From an uncultured Ruminococcus sp. (GTDB lineage: Bacteria; Bacillota; Clostridia; Oscillospirales; Acutalibacteraceae), in contig CATXZD010000012.1 of the NCBI GenBank assembly GCA_958403905.1, forward strand, positions 24,275-88,274: a DNA stretch of 64,000 bases, read 5' to 3'. Below the pieces are notes generated by a model. It was given only the letters and a program-made list of their open reading frames with translations, was not told where the DNA came from and did no database searches. Positions 16,517 through 25,577 of the stretch are shown here, in pieces; position 1 is the first letter of the stretch, and each line of letters starts with the position of its first letter. Made by a program: the position numbers and the translations under genes.

Positions 16517-19500
16517 TTAATCCAATCTGAATACCATCAGGGAATGTGGAATTCTATATTCCAAAGCAGCACACTCATTTGCCGCAAACCAGAAAAATTC
16601 ATGGTAAAACGCTGTTGCAATTAATAGTGTTTGTTTATCGCTGCCGTCTAATGAATGGGTCTCGCCCTTAAATTGAAAAGCAAGCGAATAATATTTAGCT
16701 TTGCGTTTTCCGTTAGAGCCGATTCTAATACTGTCGCCTACGGTAAAATATTTTGTTCCTTTTTTAATATCAATTGTATGTAATGTTACAGAGTTATCCA
16801 TAGGAATATTCGATTGCACCGGCTTTTCCGTAATTACATAAGCATCCTTCATCTCTTCTGTAATCAATCCGAATCCAAATAAATAATCGGCAAAGGTTGA
16901 GGCAGTTGTAATTCCTGCAGACTTTAACATATTATATCGGTTCTGCATTACCGTAATATCAAGCCAGGTCATATACGATGACGGGAATGTGTATCTATCT
17001 GGTGGTGGATATTCTTGTGCTTTTGTTGAAAGATATAAATAGTAAGTCTCATGCACATAAACCCTATCCACCGTCAGAGTCTTACCCTTTATGTAGGAAT
17101 ATTGTGAGCCGTCTGCAGCTGAATGGTCACCGTCATTTTTTTCGAGTTTATTAGATGCAACTGCATAAGCATCTGCAACTGTATTTGCATCAATAGAAGT
17201 TGTGTATTGACAAGCAAGTGTTGCAACGCCGGAGCTTTCTATAAGGAAGCTATAAATCCAGCTCAGCATATTCTCTATATCGACCTGCGCTTCGGAATAG
17301 AAGTTATAGAACATTGACATTATTTGATAATAGTCGTCAAGCGGCGACATTCTTGCCAGCGAGCTAGGAGAGCCTCCCGGTTGTCCGCCGAGCGTATAAC
17401 AGAAATTAGTATATGCATTCAGTATGTTTTCTGTACCGACCTTATTCAACGCATAATAAGCGGCGTCCAACTGTACAGCCAAGAAATATTGTTCTGTGCT
17501 GATAGTAATGTCACTTGAATCGTTGCTGTCTAATATTAAACCCTCGTCCGCTTTCCACGGTACCGTTCTTGAGTTACCCACATATGCAATTTGATCATCG
17601 GAATAGTAATATTTTCCTTCCTTTAATATCTCATATGCTTCGTGGACTTTTCCGGAGTTTTCATCGAGAAACCAAGCGTTAAAATTACTAAACAATCCGT
17701 TTTCCGACATACCTCTTTCTTTTACCATATAAACAGCAAAATTGTATCGTGATGTGTTAAATATTTCTGTATCCTCTTCTTTATTTCCAACGATAAGAGA
17801 ATGAAACCGATTATATGAGTCTTGTCCTTCATTTTTTGGGATATCAAAGCTGTACTTATCTGTTATATCATTCCAATATCCGTTATACAGTCTGCCGTTG
17901 TTTGCCCGAATTTTTTCATTGACATCCTCCAGCTTCACAGACAGATGATAGACTCCCTGTGACTTCAGTTCTTTTCCGTCAATGGAATATCCATTGTCCG
18001 TTTTACTCGGAAGCGTTACGTTTCCGTCACTGTCAATATAAACCACAACTGAATCAGAAGTACCTGCTTTTGAGATATAATCGAGCATATAAGCGTTATA
18101 TGCGCTCTGATAATTACTTATGGTATTGGAAAGAGGCACAACATAGCCTGTAATAAAATTATCCCACTTTCCGTTTGCTATAGAATAAGTGCTTTTTTCC
18201 ACTTCAGAAATAATATCAGCATTTTGTTGGATAAGTGTATTGCCGAGACTGTCCATTTTGTTATCCAGCGCCTGTATTTGTTGCTGTACGTTTTTAATTT
18301 CGTCTCGTATAGCGTTAAGCTTATCATTTGTGCTTTCAAGAACACCGCAAAGCTGAAGAACAGTAATAACGCCCTGGCCGGCGCTTACCACTCCGCCGAT
18401 TGTACTTCCGACGGTGCCGACTGTTTTAAAAGTATCCTTGTTTGCGGCAACAAATGCCTTGATAGCATCAAGCGTTTCGCCTTTGTCAATACCTGTTACA
18501 TATACAGCTTCGCAGGTAGCTTCACCGGATTTTGTCCCCCATGAATTTATCATCTTTCCGGCTGAAAGCTTTGCTGTACCGGAGAAGTCCATTTCTTCGG
18601 TATTGACATCCTTTGCCGTAAATGTAAATGAAGCTGTGTAAACCGTATTGTCTTTTTCAACGCTTTCTGTCTTAGCATTGACAAAGTCGCCCGCAAAGCT
18701 GATATCGGATGCACTTATCTCACCAAAGGTTCCGTTTTTTGCATAAATAATCGCGTCGGCTTTGTATTTATCGGCTGTGTCTGTTTTGTCGATATAATCT
18801 ATGACCACTCCAAGCTCTGCTTTTGCGGCGCTGATTGTAAGAGTCTGCTCAATTCCGCCGTCAAGCTTATCGGCAGTAACGGTAACCGTTGTTCCTTTTA
18901 TTTTTGAAAGAGCATCGTCAAGATTTTCAGCTGTAACTGGTGTAGAAAATGTTGCAGTCTGCTTGTCCTCGGAAAGATTTTTGAGGGTGAAAACAATATC
19001 ATCAGAGGAGATTTTGTCGCCTGATGAAAGCTTCCAAGTGTCGCCGCTGAGTATAACATCAAAGGTCAGTATGTTCTTTTCAAAAGCATAACTTGCCTGA
19101 TCTACATATAAGCCACGATAATTAACTGAACAGCTTGCACAGAGAGCTTCTCCCGAATTGGTGGCTTCCGCCGCAATATCTACACCTGCAATTAAAGGGG
19201 TTTCATTCGTTATACTGCCCTTAGTAGTGATAGTCAGGGTGTTTCCGCTTGCCGTCACATTTGCAATTTTCAAATCGGAAAAAAGTCCCGTCAATTTAAG
19301 CATTTCGGCATTAATATCTTCGACAGCGACAGTATTTTCAAGATTCACAATAATAACAGGGTCGCTGTCGCCGACAGTGTATTCACCCGAAATTTTCGCA
19401 CTGTAGCTGACTTGCTCCTCAATGCTGTGAGCAGTACGATAAGAGCCGTTGCAGTACTTGCCTATGGTTGTGGCTTTTTTGTCAACGCCAACAGTGTAAT

Positions 19501-19870
19501 TGCTGTACTCGCTGTCTTTGCCGTCAGCAAGAGTGATTGTAAGCTGTTTCGCATTGTCCACCGTTACTGTGAAACCGGTAAGCTGGGTTAATTCGGGTTC
19601 AGGTATTTCATCGCTGGTGGCGTTATCTACGCTTATCTCGGTTTGTTCAATTTCGTTGAACGTTCCGACTTGAATTTGGTCATTTTCAATTTCTTCCTTG
19701 AAAATGTCCTCGGAATAACTTACCACAAGACTTTTCTGTGTTCCGTTGCCAGACAATTCTACATCAAGCGGTAGAATGTCATCTTTGTTAACATCACAGC
19801 CTGTAAATACAGATACAAACAATGTTAATACAAGCAGTAAGCTAACGCTTCGCTTTAATTTGCGTTTCAT
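16517..19870 (-). CDS. Large secreted lipoprotein with repeated beta domains and a coiled coil
   Basis: A 1117-aa protein with signal and lipobox VFTGC (Cys25). Residues about 40-450 are Thr/Asp-rich beta domains with recurring phrases such as SGNTLTITTKG and KQLTITLADGKD, likely Ig-like repeats. About 465-565 hold a glycine-rich hydrophobic helix (GSTIGGVVSAGQGVITVLQL) and a coiled coil (NVQQQIQALDNKMDSLGNTL). The rest is unrecognised, with many Tyr/Trp residues. The hydrophobic plus coiled-coil part recalls pore-forming toxin architecture, but this is only a resemblance. GGAGG lies 7 nt before the ATG at 19870, so the longer frame from 19915 is not used. The gene is divergent from a sensor kinase, with paired candidate operators between them. 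Confidence 0.75.
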   Translation of the reverse strand: MKRKLKRSVSLLLVLTLFVSVFTGCDVNKDDILPLDVELSGNGTQKSLVVSYSEDIFKEEIENDQIQVGTFNEIEQTEISVDNATSDEIPEPELTQLTGFTVTVDNAKQLTITLADGKDSEYSNYTVGVDKKATTIGKYCNGSYRTAHSIEEQVSYSAKISGEYTVGDSDPVIIVNLENTVAVEDINAEMLKLTGLFSDLKIANVTASGNTLTITTKGSITNETPLIAGVDIAAEATNSGEALCASCSVNYRGLYVDQASYAFEKNILTFDVILSGDTWKLSSGDKISSDDIVFTLKNLSEDKQTATFSTPVTAENLDDALSKIKGTTVTVTADKLDGGIEQTLTISAAKAELGVVIDYIDKTDTADKYKADAIIYAKNGTFGEISASDISFAGDFVNAKTESVEKDNTVYTASFTFTAKDVNTEEMDFSGTAKLSAGKMINSWGTKSGEATCEAVYVTGIDKGETLDAIKAFVAANKDTFKTVGTVGSTIGGVVSAGQGVITVLQLCGVLESTNDKLNAIRDEIKNVQQQIQALDNKMDSLGNTLIQQNADIISEVEKSTYSIANGKWDNFITGYVVPLSNTISNYQSAYNAYMLDYISKAGTSDSVVVYIDSDGNVTLPSKTDNGYSIDGKELKSQGVYHLSVKLEDVNEKIRANNGRLYNGYWNDITDKYSFDIPKNEGQDSYNRFHSLIVGNKEEDTEIFNTSRYNFAVYMVKERGMSENGLFSNFNAWFLDENSGKVHEAYEILKEGKYYYSDDQIAYVGNSRTVPWKADEGLILDSNDSSDITISTEQYFLAVQLDAAYYALNKVGTENILNAYTNFCYTLGGQPGGSPSSLARMSPLDDYYQIMSMFYNFYSEAQVDIENMLSWIYSFLIESSGVATLACQYTTSIDANTVADAYAVASNKLEKNDGDHSAADGSQYSYIKGKTLTVDRVYVHETYYLYLSTKAQEYPPPDRYTFPSSYMTWLDITVMQNRYNMLKSAGITTASTFADYLFGFGLITEEMKDAYVITEKPVQSNIPMDNSVTLHTIDIKKGTKYFTVGDSIRIGSNGKRKAKYYSLAFQFKGETHSLDGSDKQTLLIATAFYHEFFWFAANECAALEYRIPHSLMVFRLD

Positions 19871-19974
19871 AAATTTCCTCCATCTGTCCCTATGGGACTT
19901 TTTTGCAAAGGACATACTACTCTTTACAATTTAACCACATTGTAGCATTTAAAATTTTAAAAATCCATAGTTTT

Positions 19975-20060
19975 GCATAAACGGGAATAATAGAGCATAA
20001 ACGGGAATTTTTTATCATTTTATATTGTTGTATTTCCGATTATGTCGTATTATTCCCGTT
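19975..20060. promoter_or_regulatory. Symmetric four-site candidate LytTR operator
   Basis: GCATAAACGGGAAT occurs twice exactly 20 bp apart (19975 and 19995), oriented toward the lipoprotein gene at 19870. On the other side ATTTCCGAT (20032) and ATTCCCGTT (20052), also exactly 20 bp apart, point toward the kinase at 20127. Direct repeats about two helix turns apart are the signature of LytTR regulator binding. The regulator at 22784-22065 is the obvious candidate. Binding is inferred. Confidence 0.6.
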
Positions 20061-20126
20061 CGTGTTTTTTTGTTGACGAAATACGGATTTATATGATATT
20101 GTAATTGCAGTGACAGGGGTGTTAGT

Positions 20127-22043
20127 ATGAAGAAAGATAGAAAATTAAAATATTTAATCGGAACGGCGGCTTTGTTACTGACCGCTGCGTTAATAGTTTT
20201 TATTTGTTTTGTTGTTATGACTACCGCCAAGAGTGATATAAATCTTGCACCTTCGCCTGATAATAATAACGGTTGGTCTTATGAGGTGCTCGCCGACGGG
20301 AAAAATCAGAGTGCTCAGCCAGAATTTGTTGATGAATACACTTTAAGTTTTCCGCAAAGTAATATTTCAGCAATACGGATAAAAAGAGTTATGACTGAAA
20401 CACAAGCGGGTTCATATATTTTATTATATCCGTATGGTGTGGGTACAGAGGTATTTCTTGATAATAAACTGTTGTTTTCAAATATACCTTTTTCTGAACA
20501 CAATGAGGACGGGTATCTTGAACTTCCCAAGAATTATTTGGGGAGGAGCGGAGAAATTCCCGAAACAGTATATGTTTCATTGCCCGAGGATTACAGCGGA
20601 AAAACACTTTCAATAACTTCGTATTTTTCAGAGAACGAGGAATTTATATCGCCAGCCTTTCCGCTTTTGGAAACCGATGAAACATTCTATTCTGTTATGG
20701 TAACTTCTGCGTTTTTGCCTGACATTGTAATCACTGTATGTGCAATTATGGCTTTGCTGTTGTGCGTAGTGTTCCTTTTTGGAGTTCATTATGGCAGGGC
20801 GGACTATAAAATACTTTTGCTGATTCTATTCTTTGTAATGCTTTTTGCGAATACCATATATACTACGGGAATCGGAATCTCAAGCAGACTGACGGAATTA
20901 TTTAATTTATCGTTTTTAGAAGGATTATATATTACTCCGCTGTTTATTTATATAGCTTTGTGTCTGAAAAAATGGCGCAGATATGTTCTTTTAAGCGGTG
21001 CAGGTGTTCAGTTTGTCTATTACTGTTGCAGCCTGCTTGTTCATCAGCTTAATGATGAACCGATTGTTGTTGATGATAAATATATTTCAGCTTTCATTGT
21101 TTTTGTGATTTCGCTTGTAATGATAATTGCGGAATTTGTGTGCAGCAGAGATAATGCTAAAAAGTATATAACTCCAAAAAATATAATCACTTTTGTTTGT
21201 GTGATAATTGTTGCTGTAATATGTAGAGCATATACGACTGATGGAAATATAATAATGTATTTCATCAATGTGTTTTCATCATTGAGTGTTCCATACTTTG
21301 CAGGACTTGTACATTTGCTTTCATCAATTTATTCGCTTATGGCGTCTGTAACTTTGATTTCGAATTTTATCAGCGACGTTATAAATGACAAGAAAAATAT
21401 AGCGGTGATTGATGAACGCTACAGACTTGCAGTATCTAATTATAAAATGCTGTTGAAAGCTGAGAAAGAAACGAAGCGTGCCAGACACGAAATGTCCCAT
21501 CATATTAAGGCGATTTCAGTTTTTCTGAGTGATAACAAAATTGACGAAGCTAATGATTACATTGCTTCGGTAAGGGATAATTTGAATTCATTGCCTGCAT
21601 TGCGTTACTGCAACAATCTGCTTGTAAATGCTATTGTCGGTGCGTGTGTTGAACAGGCACAAGCTGAAGGTATTAATATAGAGTACAATATTAATGTTGG
21701 CGCGATAATTACAATGGACGACAGCGACTTGTGTGTTCTGATTGAAAATATGCTTGACAACGCACTTGAAGCTTGCAGAAAAGTAAAATCCGACAGAGAA
21801 AAATATATCCGTATAAATATAAATCAGGATGATAATTTTCTCTTTATCGGTTGTGTCAACAGCTTTGACGGTAAGATAATATTTGATGAAAACGGAGATA
21901 TAATTACTTCAAAGGAGGATTCGTATAATCACGGATACGGAGTTTCGGCAATGAAAATGGTTGCCGAAAAGTACAACAGCATATTAAAGATTGAAAGCAC
22001 CGAAAATGAATTTTCGGTTATGACAAACCTTAATCTGAAATAA
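20127..22043 (+). CDS. GHKL sensor histidine kinase with an extracellular jelly-roll-like domain
   Basis: A 638-aa kinase. One N-terminal helix (about 13-33) is followed by an extracellular beta-rich domain (about 60-190; resembling the 7TMR-DISM extracellular type), then seven to eight membrane helices (about 193-430). The cytoplasmic part has the acceptor motif ARHEMSHH (His454), an N-box ENMLDNALEAC and a G-box NHGYGVSAMK. It therefore probably senses an exported ligand, perhaps carbohydrate, through the extracellular domain. Its likely partner is the convergent LytTR regulator at 22784-22065, and the two share a bidirectional terminator. It is divergent from the lipoprotein at 19870. GGGGTG precedes the ATG at 20127. 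Confidence 0.88.
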   Translation: MKKDRKLKYLIGTAALLLTAALIVFICFVVMTTAKSDINLAPSPDNNNGWSYEVLADGKNQSAQPEFVDEYTLSFPQSNISAIRIKRVMTETQAGSYILLYPYGVGTEVFLDNKLLFSNIPFSEHNEDGYLELPKNYLGRSGEIPETVYVSLPEDYSGKTLSITSYFSENEEFISPAFPLLETDETFYSVMVTSAFLPDIVITVCAIMALLLCVVFLFGVHYGRADYKILLLILFFVMLFANTIYTTGIGISSRLTELFNLSFLEGLYITPLFIYIALCLKKWRRYVLLSGAGVQFVYYCCSLLVHQLNDEPIVVDDKYISAFIVFVISLVMIIAEFVCSRDNAKKYITPKNIITFVCVIIVAVICRAYTTDGNIIMYFINVFSSLSVPYFAGLVHLLSSIYSLMASVTLISNFISDVINDKKNIAVIDERYRLAVSNYKMLLKAEKETKRARHEMSHHIKAISVFLSDNKIDEANDYIASVRDNLNSLPALRYCNNLLVNAIVGACVEQAQAEGINIEYNINVGAIITMDDSDLCVLIENMLDNALEACRKVKSDREKYIRININQDDNFLFIGCVNSFDGKIIFDENGDIITSKEDSYNHGYGVSAMKMVAEKYNSILKIESTENEFSVMTNLNLK

Positions 22044-22044
22044 T

Positions 22045-22086
22045 ATAAAAGCGATTGTGTTTCATTAGAACACAATCGCTTTTTTG
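22045..22086. terminator. Bidirectional terminator between kinase and regulator
   Basis: AAAAGCGATTGTGTT pairs perfectly with AACACAATCGCTTTT around a 7-nt loop, with A/T runs on both sides. It lies between convergent genes ending at 22043 and 22065. Confidence 0.92.
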
Positions 22087-22784
22087 CTTGCATATTCTAT
22101 AAATTGATTTTGCAGGTCGTTATATTTAAGTTTGCTTATCGGTATGGTAAAATCTGTATGAAGGGTGATTTTGTATCTTTCTATCTTGGTTATGTATTTG
22201 AAATTTACAATATAGCTCTTGTGCACTCTCGCAAAATGTGCAGTAGGGATAATGCTCTCAAGTTCTTTGAGCGTACCCTTAAGCTCATATTTAACATTAT
22301 CTGCCGTGTGCATAAGAATACTATGCCCCATAATTTCAAAATATATTATGCTGTCAATATCGAGGGAGATTACCTTGCTGCTTGTTTTTATGGTGATTTT
22401 ATTGATACTGTTCTTGCGAAGAAAGCGCTTAACAGCTTCCTCTAATTTTATGTCGTCTTCCGGTTTTGTAATGTAATACAGCGGAGCAACATCAAAGCTT
22501 TCAAGTGCGTAATCACTCGTGGTTGACAGAAAAACGAAGTCCGTGTCGGGACTTATGCTTTTGATTTTTCGTGCGGCATCAACACCGTTTGACTGTGGGA
22601 ACTGTATATCAAGAAAAATCAGCTTATAATCGATACCGTTCTGAATTGTTTCTAGCAAATCTGCGGTGTCGTTGAATTTATCCATATGTATAAGCTGCTT
22701 GTGTTTTTTGAACAGCAGGCTAACTTTATCGGTAATGCTATCCAAATAGAATGTATCATCATCACAAATAGCAATACTGTACAA
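22065..22784 (-). CDS. LytTR-family response regulator
   Basis: A 239-aa protein: receiver domain with CDDD (7-10) and phospho-acceptor Asp59 (LIFLDIQFP), then a LytTR domain (about 135-235; IIYFEIMGHSI, ARVHKSYIVNF). It faces the sensor kinase at 20127-22043 and shares its terminator, so the two form a two-component system even though they are not in one operon. The ATG at 22784 gives MYSIAICDDD, the usual family start, and AAGGTGA lies upstream. The likely operator is the four-site array at 19975-20060. Confidence 0.9.
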   Translation of the reverse strand: MYSIAICDDDTFYLDSITDKVSLLFKKHKQLIHMDKFNDTADLLETIQNGIDYKLIFLDIQFPQSNGVDAARKIKSISPDTDFVFLSTTSDYALESFDVAPLYYITKPEDDIKLEEAVKRFLRKNSINKITIKTSSKVISLDIDSIIYFEIMGHSILMHTADNVKYELKGTLKELESIIPTAHFARVHKSYIVNFKYITKIERYKITLHTDFTIPISKLKYNDLQNQFIEYASKKAIVF

Positions 22785-22901
22785 TAGAAATCACCTTCTT
22801 TGGGCTTTATTTTAACATAATATGATTATTAAATCAAATGGGATATATTTATCGTCAAATTTAAATTAATCAAAAGACTAGTCCTTTTGATTTATCTGAT
22901 A

Positions 22902-23767
22902 TTAGAATTCAAATCCATCAGTAATACCGTTCAGCTTTGTCAAATCTCTTTTCACATAGTACAGCTCAGTAATTTCAGAAATTGTATGTCCGAGCAAATC
23001 GGCAACCTATCGTGGGGTCAGGCATTTTATTGAGCCGTCAGGTTGCTTTATACCGTTGACTAAATTAGTTGCGAAAGTGTGTCGAAGCGAGTGCAAACCT
23101 TTGGTTTCTATGCCTGCGGCTTTGAGGATTCTGTAATAGCGTTTTCTGAAATTTACCGGTCGGGTGAAGTTGCCTTTTTCATCGGGAATCAACGGACTGT
23201 CCTCACCAAAGTAGAATTCTTTTCTCAAGTCGAGTATCATCTCGATTGCAGTATAGTTCAGCGGAACATCTCGTTTGCTCGTAGCACTTTTCAGTTTGCG
23301 ACTTTTACTTCTCGTCCTTTTTCTGCTGTTACACCGTCACGCTTTGAGATTTCCTTTACACCTCTGTCTAGGTGCATTACACGATTTTCAAGGTCAATGT
23401 CGCTGTTCAGCAGCCCAAGCACCTCGCCTGTCCGCAATCCTGTATTCAGCATAAGAATGTATGCTGCGGCTTGCTGATATTTTCTTTTGCCGTTTGAGAA
23501 TGTACTGAACGCTTCATCTTTGAATATTTTAATCTCTTCCGGCGTGAACACCGTAATGGTTTCGCTCGTCGGAAGATTTTCTTTGTCCTGAGCCGCCAGA
23601 AAGTTGTTCTTCTTTATCACAGGAGCGCTTATCATAGGATTTCTGTCAATGTATTCTTGCTGAGTAAGATAGCGGAAATATTCATTCAGCACATTATGTA
23701 CTTTCTTAACTGTAGTATAGGCATAGCCTTCGTTCATCTTATCATTGAGCAAGCTTTTTCTCTTCAA
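22902..23767 (-). pseudogene. Decayed tyrosine recombinase (phage-type integrase)
   Basis: Two separated frames together give the middle and C-terminal parts of a tyrosine integrase. The core-binding region includes AYTTVKKVHNVLNEYFRYL, the first catalytic Arg is in NTGLRTGEVLGLL, and the His/Arg box is HSLRHTFATNL. A one-base deletion near 23296 (GCAAACTG where GGCAAACTG would keep the frame) breaks it once. An in-frame TAG at 23009-23007 breaks it again just before ADLLGHTISEITELYY, which contains the catalytic His and Tyr. The N-terminal domain is missing or out of frame. No element attached to it can be recognised. It is the scar of an older integrative element. Confidence 0.85.
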
Positions 23768-24147
23768 GCTTGGATTTCAATTTGCTGTTGACCTGACCGA
23801 ATAATTTAGCTCGTTTGCGCTTGCAACTGTTTGCAATCAATTTTGCGAGAGAAAGAACTATTCATGAAACAGATTGCTCAACACTTAATTTATCATTTTC
23901 GTTTGTCGGGGGAGCTTTAGATTGATGGTTTCATTCAATATGCATATTTCTTTTTATTCTGATTCATTTTTGATAGACACCTCAAATTCTGATTTTTGAC
24001 ATACTGTAAAACCGCATAACAGTCGGCTCTGCCGTCTGATATGACACCTTGTGGAGACGCCCCACTTTAACCTGCTTAAAATAATTTTCTCTTAATTCGG
24101 TGTGAAACAATAGTGTCATCTTTGTCCTTTTCATATTCTTCAAATTC
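23768..24147. other. Gene-free remnant region next to the broken integrase
   Basis: Only short, interrupted frames are seen on the minus strand, for example a tail KLFGQVNSKLKSKLEEKK near 23810-23760 and a frame ending MNQNKKKYAY near 23940. They look like debris of genes from the same decayed element. No RNA gene or repeat was recognised. Confidence 0.4.
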
Positions 24148-25086
24148 CTACATATTAAGCAACTTTCTTTTAATAATAAGTTCAATATAATTCATCACCA
24201 GCATTGAAATCAACGGCAAACTCAACAATAAGAAACTATATAATCTAACCTTTGCCTCAACAGCAGATACCCCATAAAGCATTACATAATGCATTTCGTA
24301 CATTATTTTTGAAACTGTGGATGTATCGCTAAAATCTACAATTCTAAAAATAATAAAAATTGATAAAAGCAATACAACCGATACTGAACCTATAATAATT
24401 GATATCACACTAATTGTTTTACTAACCTTTACACCTGCCTGTTTAAGCAAACTCTTGTGATACAACATCACAATTTCGAATAGAATAACAGGTACTACTA
24501 CAAAAAGTTCATACAAATAATCAATTTCTAAAGCTAAAAACAATGGCATAATTAGCAGAAAAATAACACTTATCGCTATAGCTGCAAATCCACTATATGC
24601 TATGTCTTCCGACAAATATATGATATTGTTTACTTCATTCCTGCAAATGATTTTATAGACTATTTCTGACACTAAGCAAATTCCACACCCCGAGAACATC
24701 ATTATCTGTCCAAATAGCCGAATTGCTTCATTATTTTCATCTATTAAATCGCATCTGACCAAAAAGAATGAACCAAAAATCGCTAATACTAAACCAAAGA
24801 TAATACCAATCTTATAGGCACACAAAACTCTCTTGTTAATCTTATATAAAATTTCAGCGGTAGTATTTTCTTTTGTTTTTGTGTCATTGTTCTCTATTCC
24901 ATATAACTCGTTTATTGTTATTTTTAGTGCTTTAGCAATATCGGGCATTAGCAATGCATCAGGAACCTGATTTCCAATTTCCCAGCGTGACACAGTCTTG
25001 TCTGACACAGACAGCATATCAGCAAATTCCTTTTGTGTTAAGCCAAGTTTTTTGCGGTGTTGTTTTATTATTTCATTAATAGTCAT
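24148..25086 (-). CDS. XRE regulator fused to a membrane domain
   Basis: A 312-aa protein: N-terminal HTH_XRE (about 4-60; HRKKLGLTQKEFADMLSVS, then DKTVSRWEIGNQVPD), a linker, then about seven hydrophobic helices (about 85-305). Membrane-tethered XRE regulators of this kind are common in Firmicutes and may couple membrane state to transcription. GGGGATGG lies close before the ATG at 25086, and the longer frame from 25125 is not needed. The gene stands alone, between the integrase remnant and the exporter operon. Ligand and targets are unknown. Confidence 0.8.
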   Translation of the reverse strand: MTINEIIKQHRKKLGLTQKEFADMLSVSDKTVSRWEIGNQVPDALLMPDIAKALKITINELYGIENNDTKTKENTTAEILYKINKRVLCAYKIGIIFGLVLAIFGSFFLVRCDLIDENNEAIRLFGQIMMFSGCGICLVSEIVYKIICRNEVNNIIYLSEDIAYSGFAAIAISVIFLLIMPLFLALEIDYLYELFVVVPVILFEIVMLYHKSLLKQAGVKVSKTISVISIIIGSVSVVLLLSIFIIFRIVDFSDTSTVSKIMYEMHYVMLYGVSAVEAKVRLYSFLLLSLPLISMLVMNYIELIIKRKLLNM

Positions 25087-25577
25087 ATATCCATCCCCTA
25101 AAGTTTTATAAATAAACAATACCAAATTAAGAACAGAAAATAAACATCGTGCTTGTTGAATTAATTCTCATTTTTTGAGAATTGGCTTTAGAATGCATAG
25201 CATAAGCTGTTTTCAACAAAATATTGTATATATTATTTCACAATAGACATCTCTGTAATAAATAATAATTGATAGTTATCCTTGCCTACGATATCCTATA
25301 TTATAGCAATTTAACATTAACTTTGTAAATTCAATTTTATCAATTATTTTGTATTACCAAAAACAAATCGCTTTGCTTACAACATAGCAAAAAATCAAAA
25401 CCACCGATTGAAAAGGGCTGTATTCTGAAAAATATTACTTTATATATGACTATACTAGATTGGCTGAAAAACTCTTAGTGCAATCACACTGTTATTTTAT
25501 CATAACATTCTACCAATAAAATTGAACCACCCTTTGAATAACAGAATTCCAAAGGGTGGTTTTGCTATAATTTTGCG
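25087..25577. other. Intergenic region upstream of the XRE-membrane gene
   Basis: An AT-rich stretch of nearly 500 bp holding the promoter region of the gene starting at 25086 and, at its other end, the exporter terminator (25525-25561). No further gene or repeat is visible. Confidence 0.4.
25525..25561 (-). terminator. Terminator of the ABC exporter operon
   Basis: AACCACCCTTTG pairs perfectly with CAAAGGGTGGTT around a 13-nt loop and begins 17 bp after the exporter stop at 25578. Confidence 0.85.

Noticed and set aside
23982..24185. 67-aa minus-strand frame overlapping the XRE-membrane gene end
   Set aside because: It overlaps the real gene in another frame and has no ribosome binding site.
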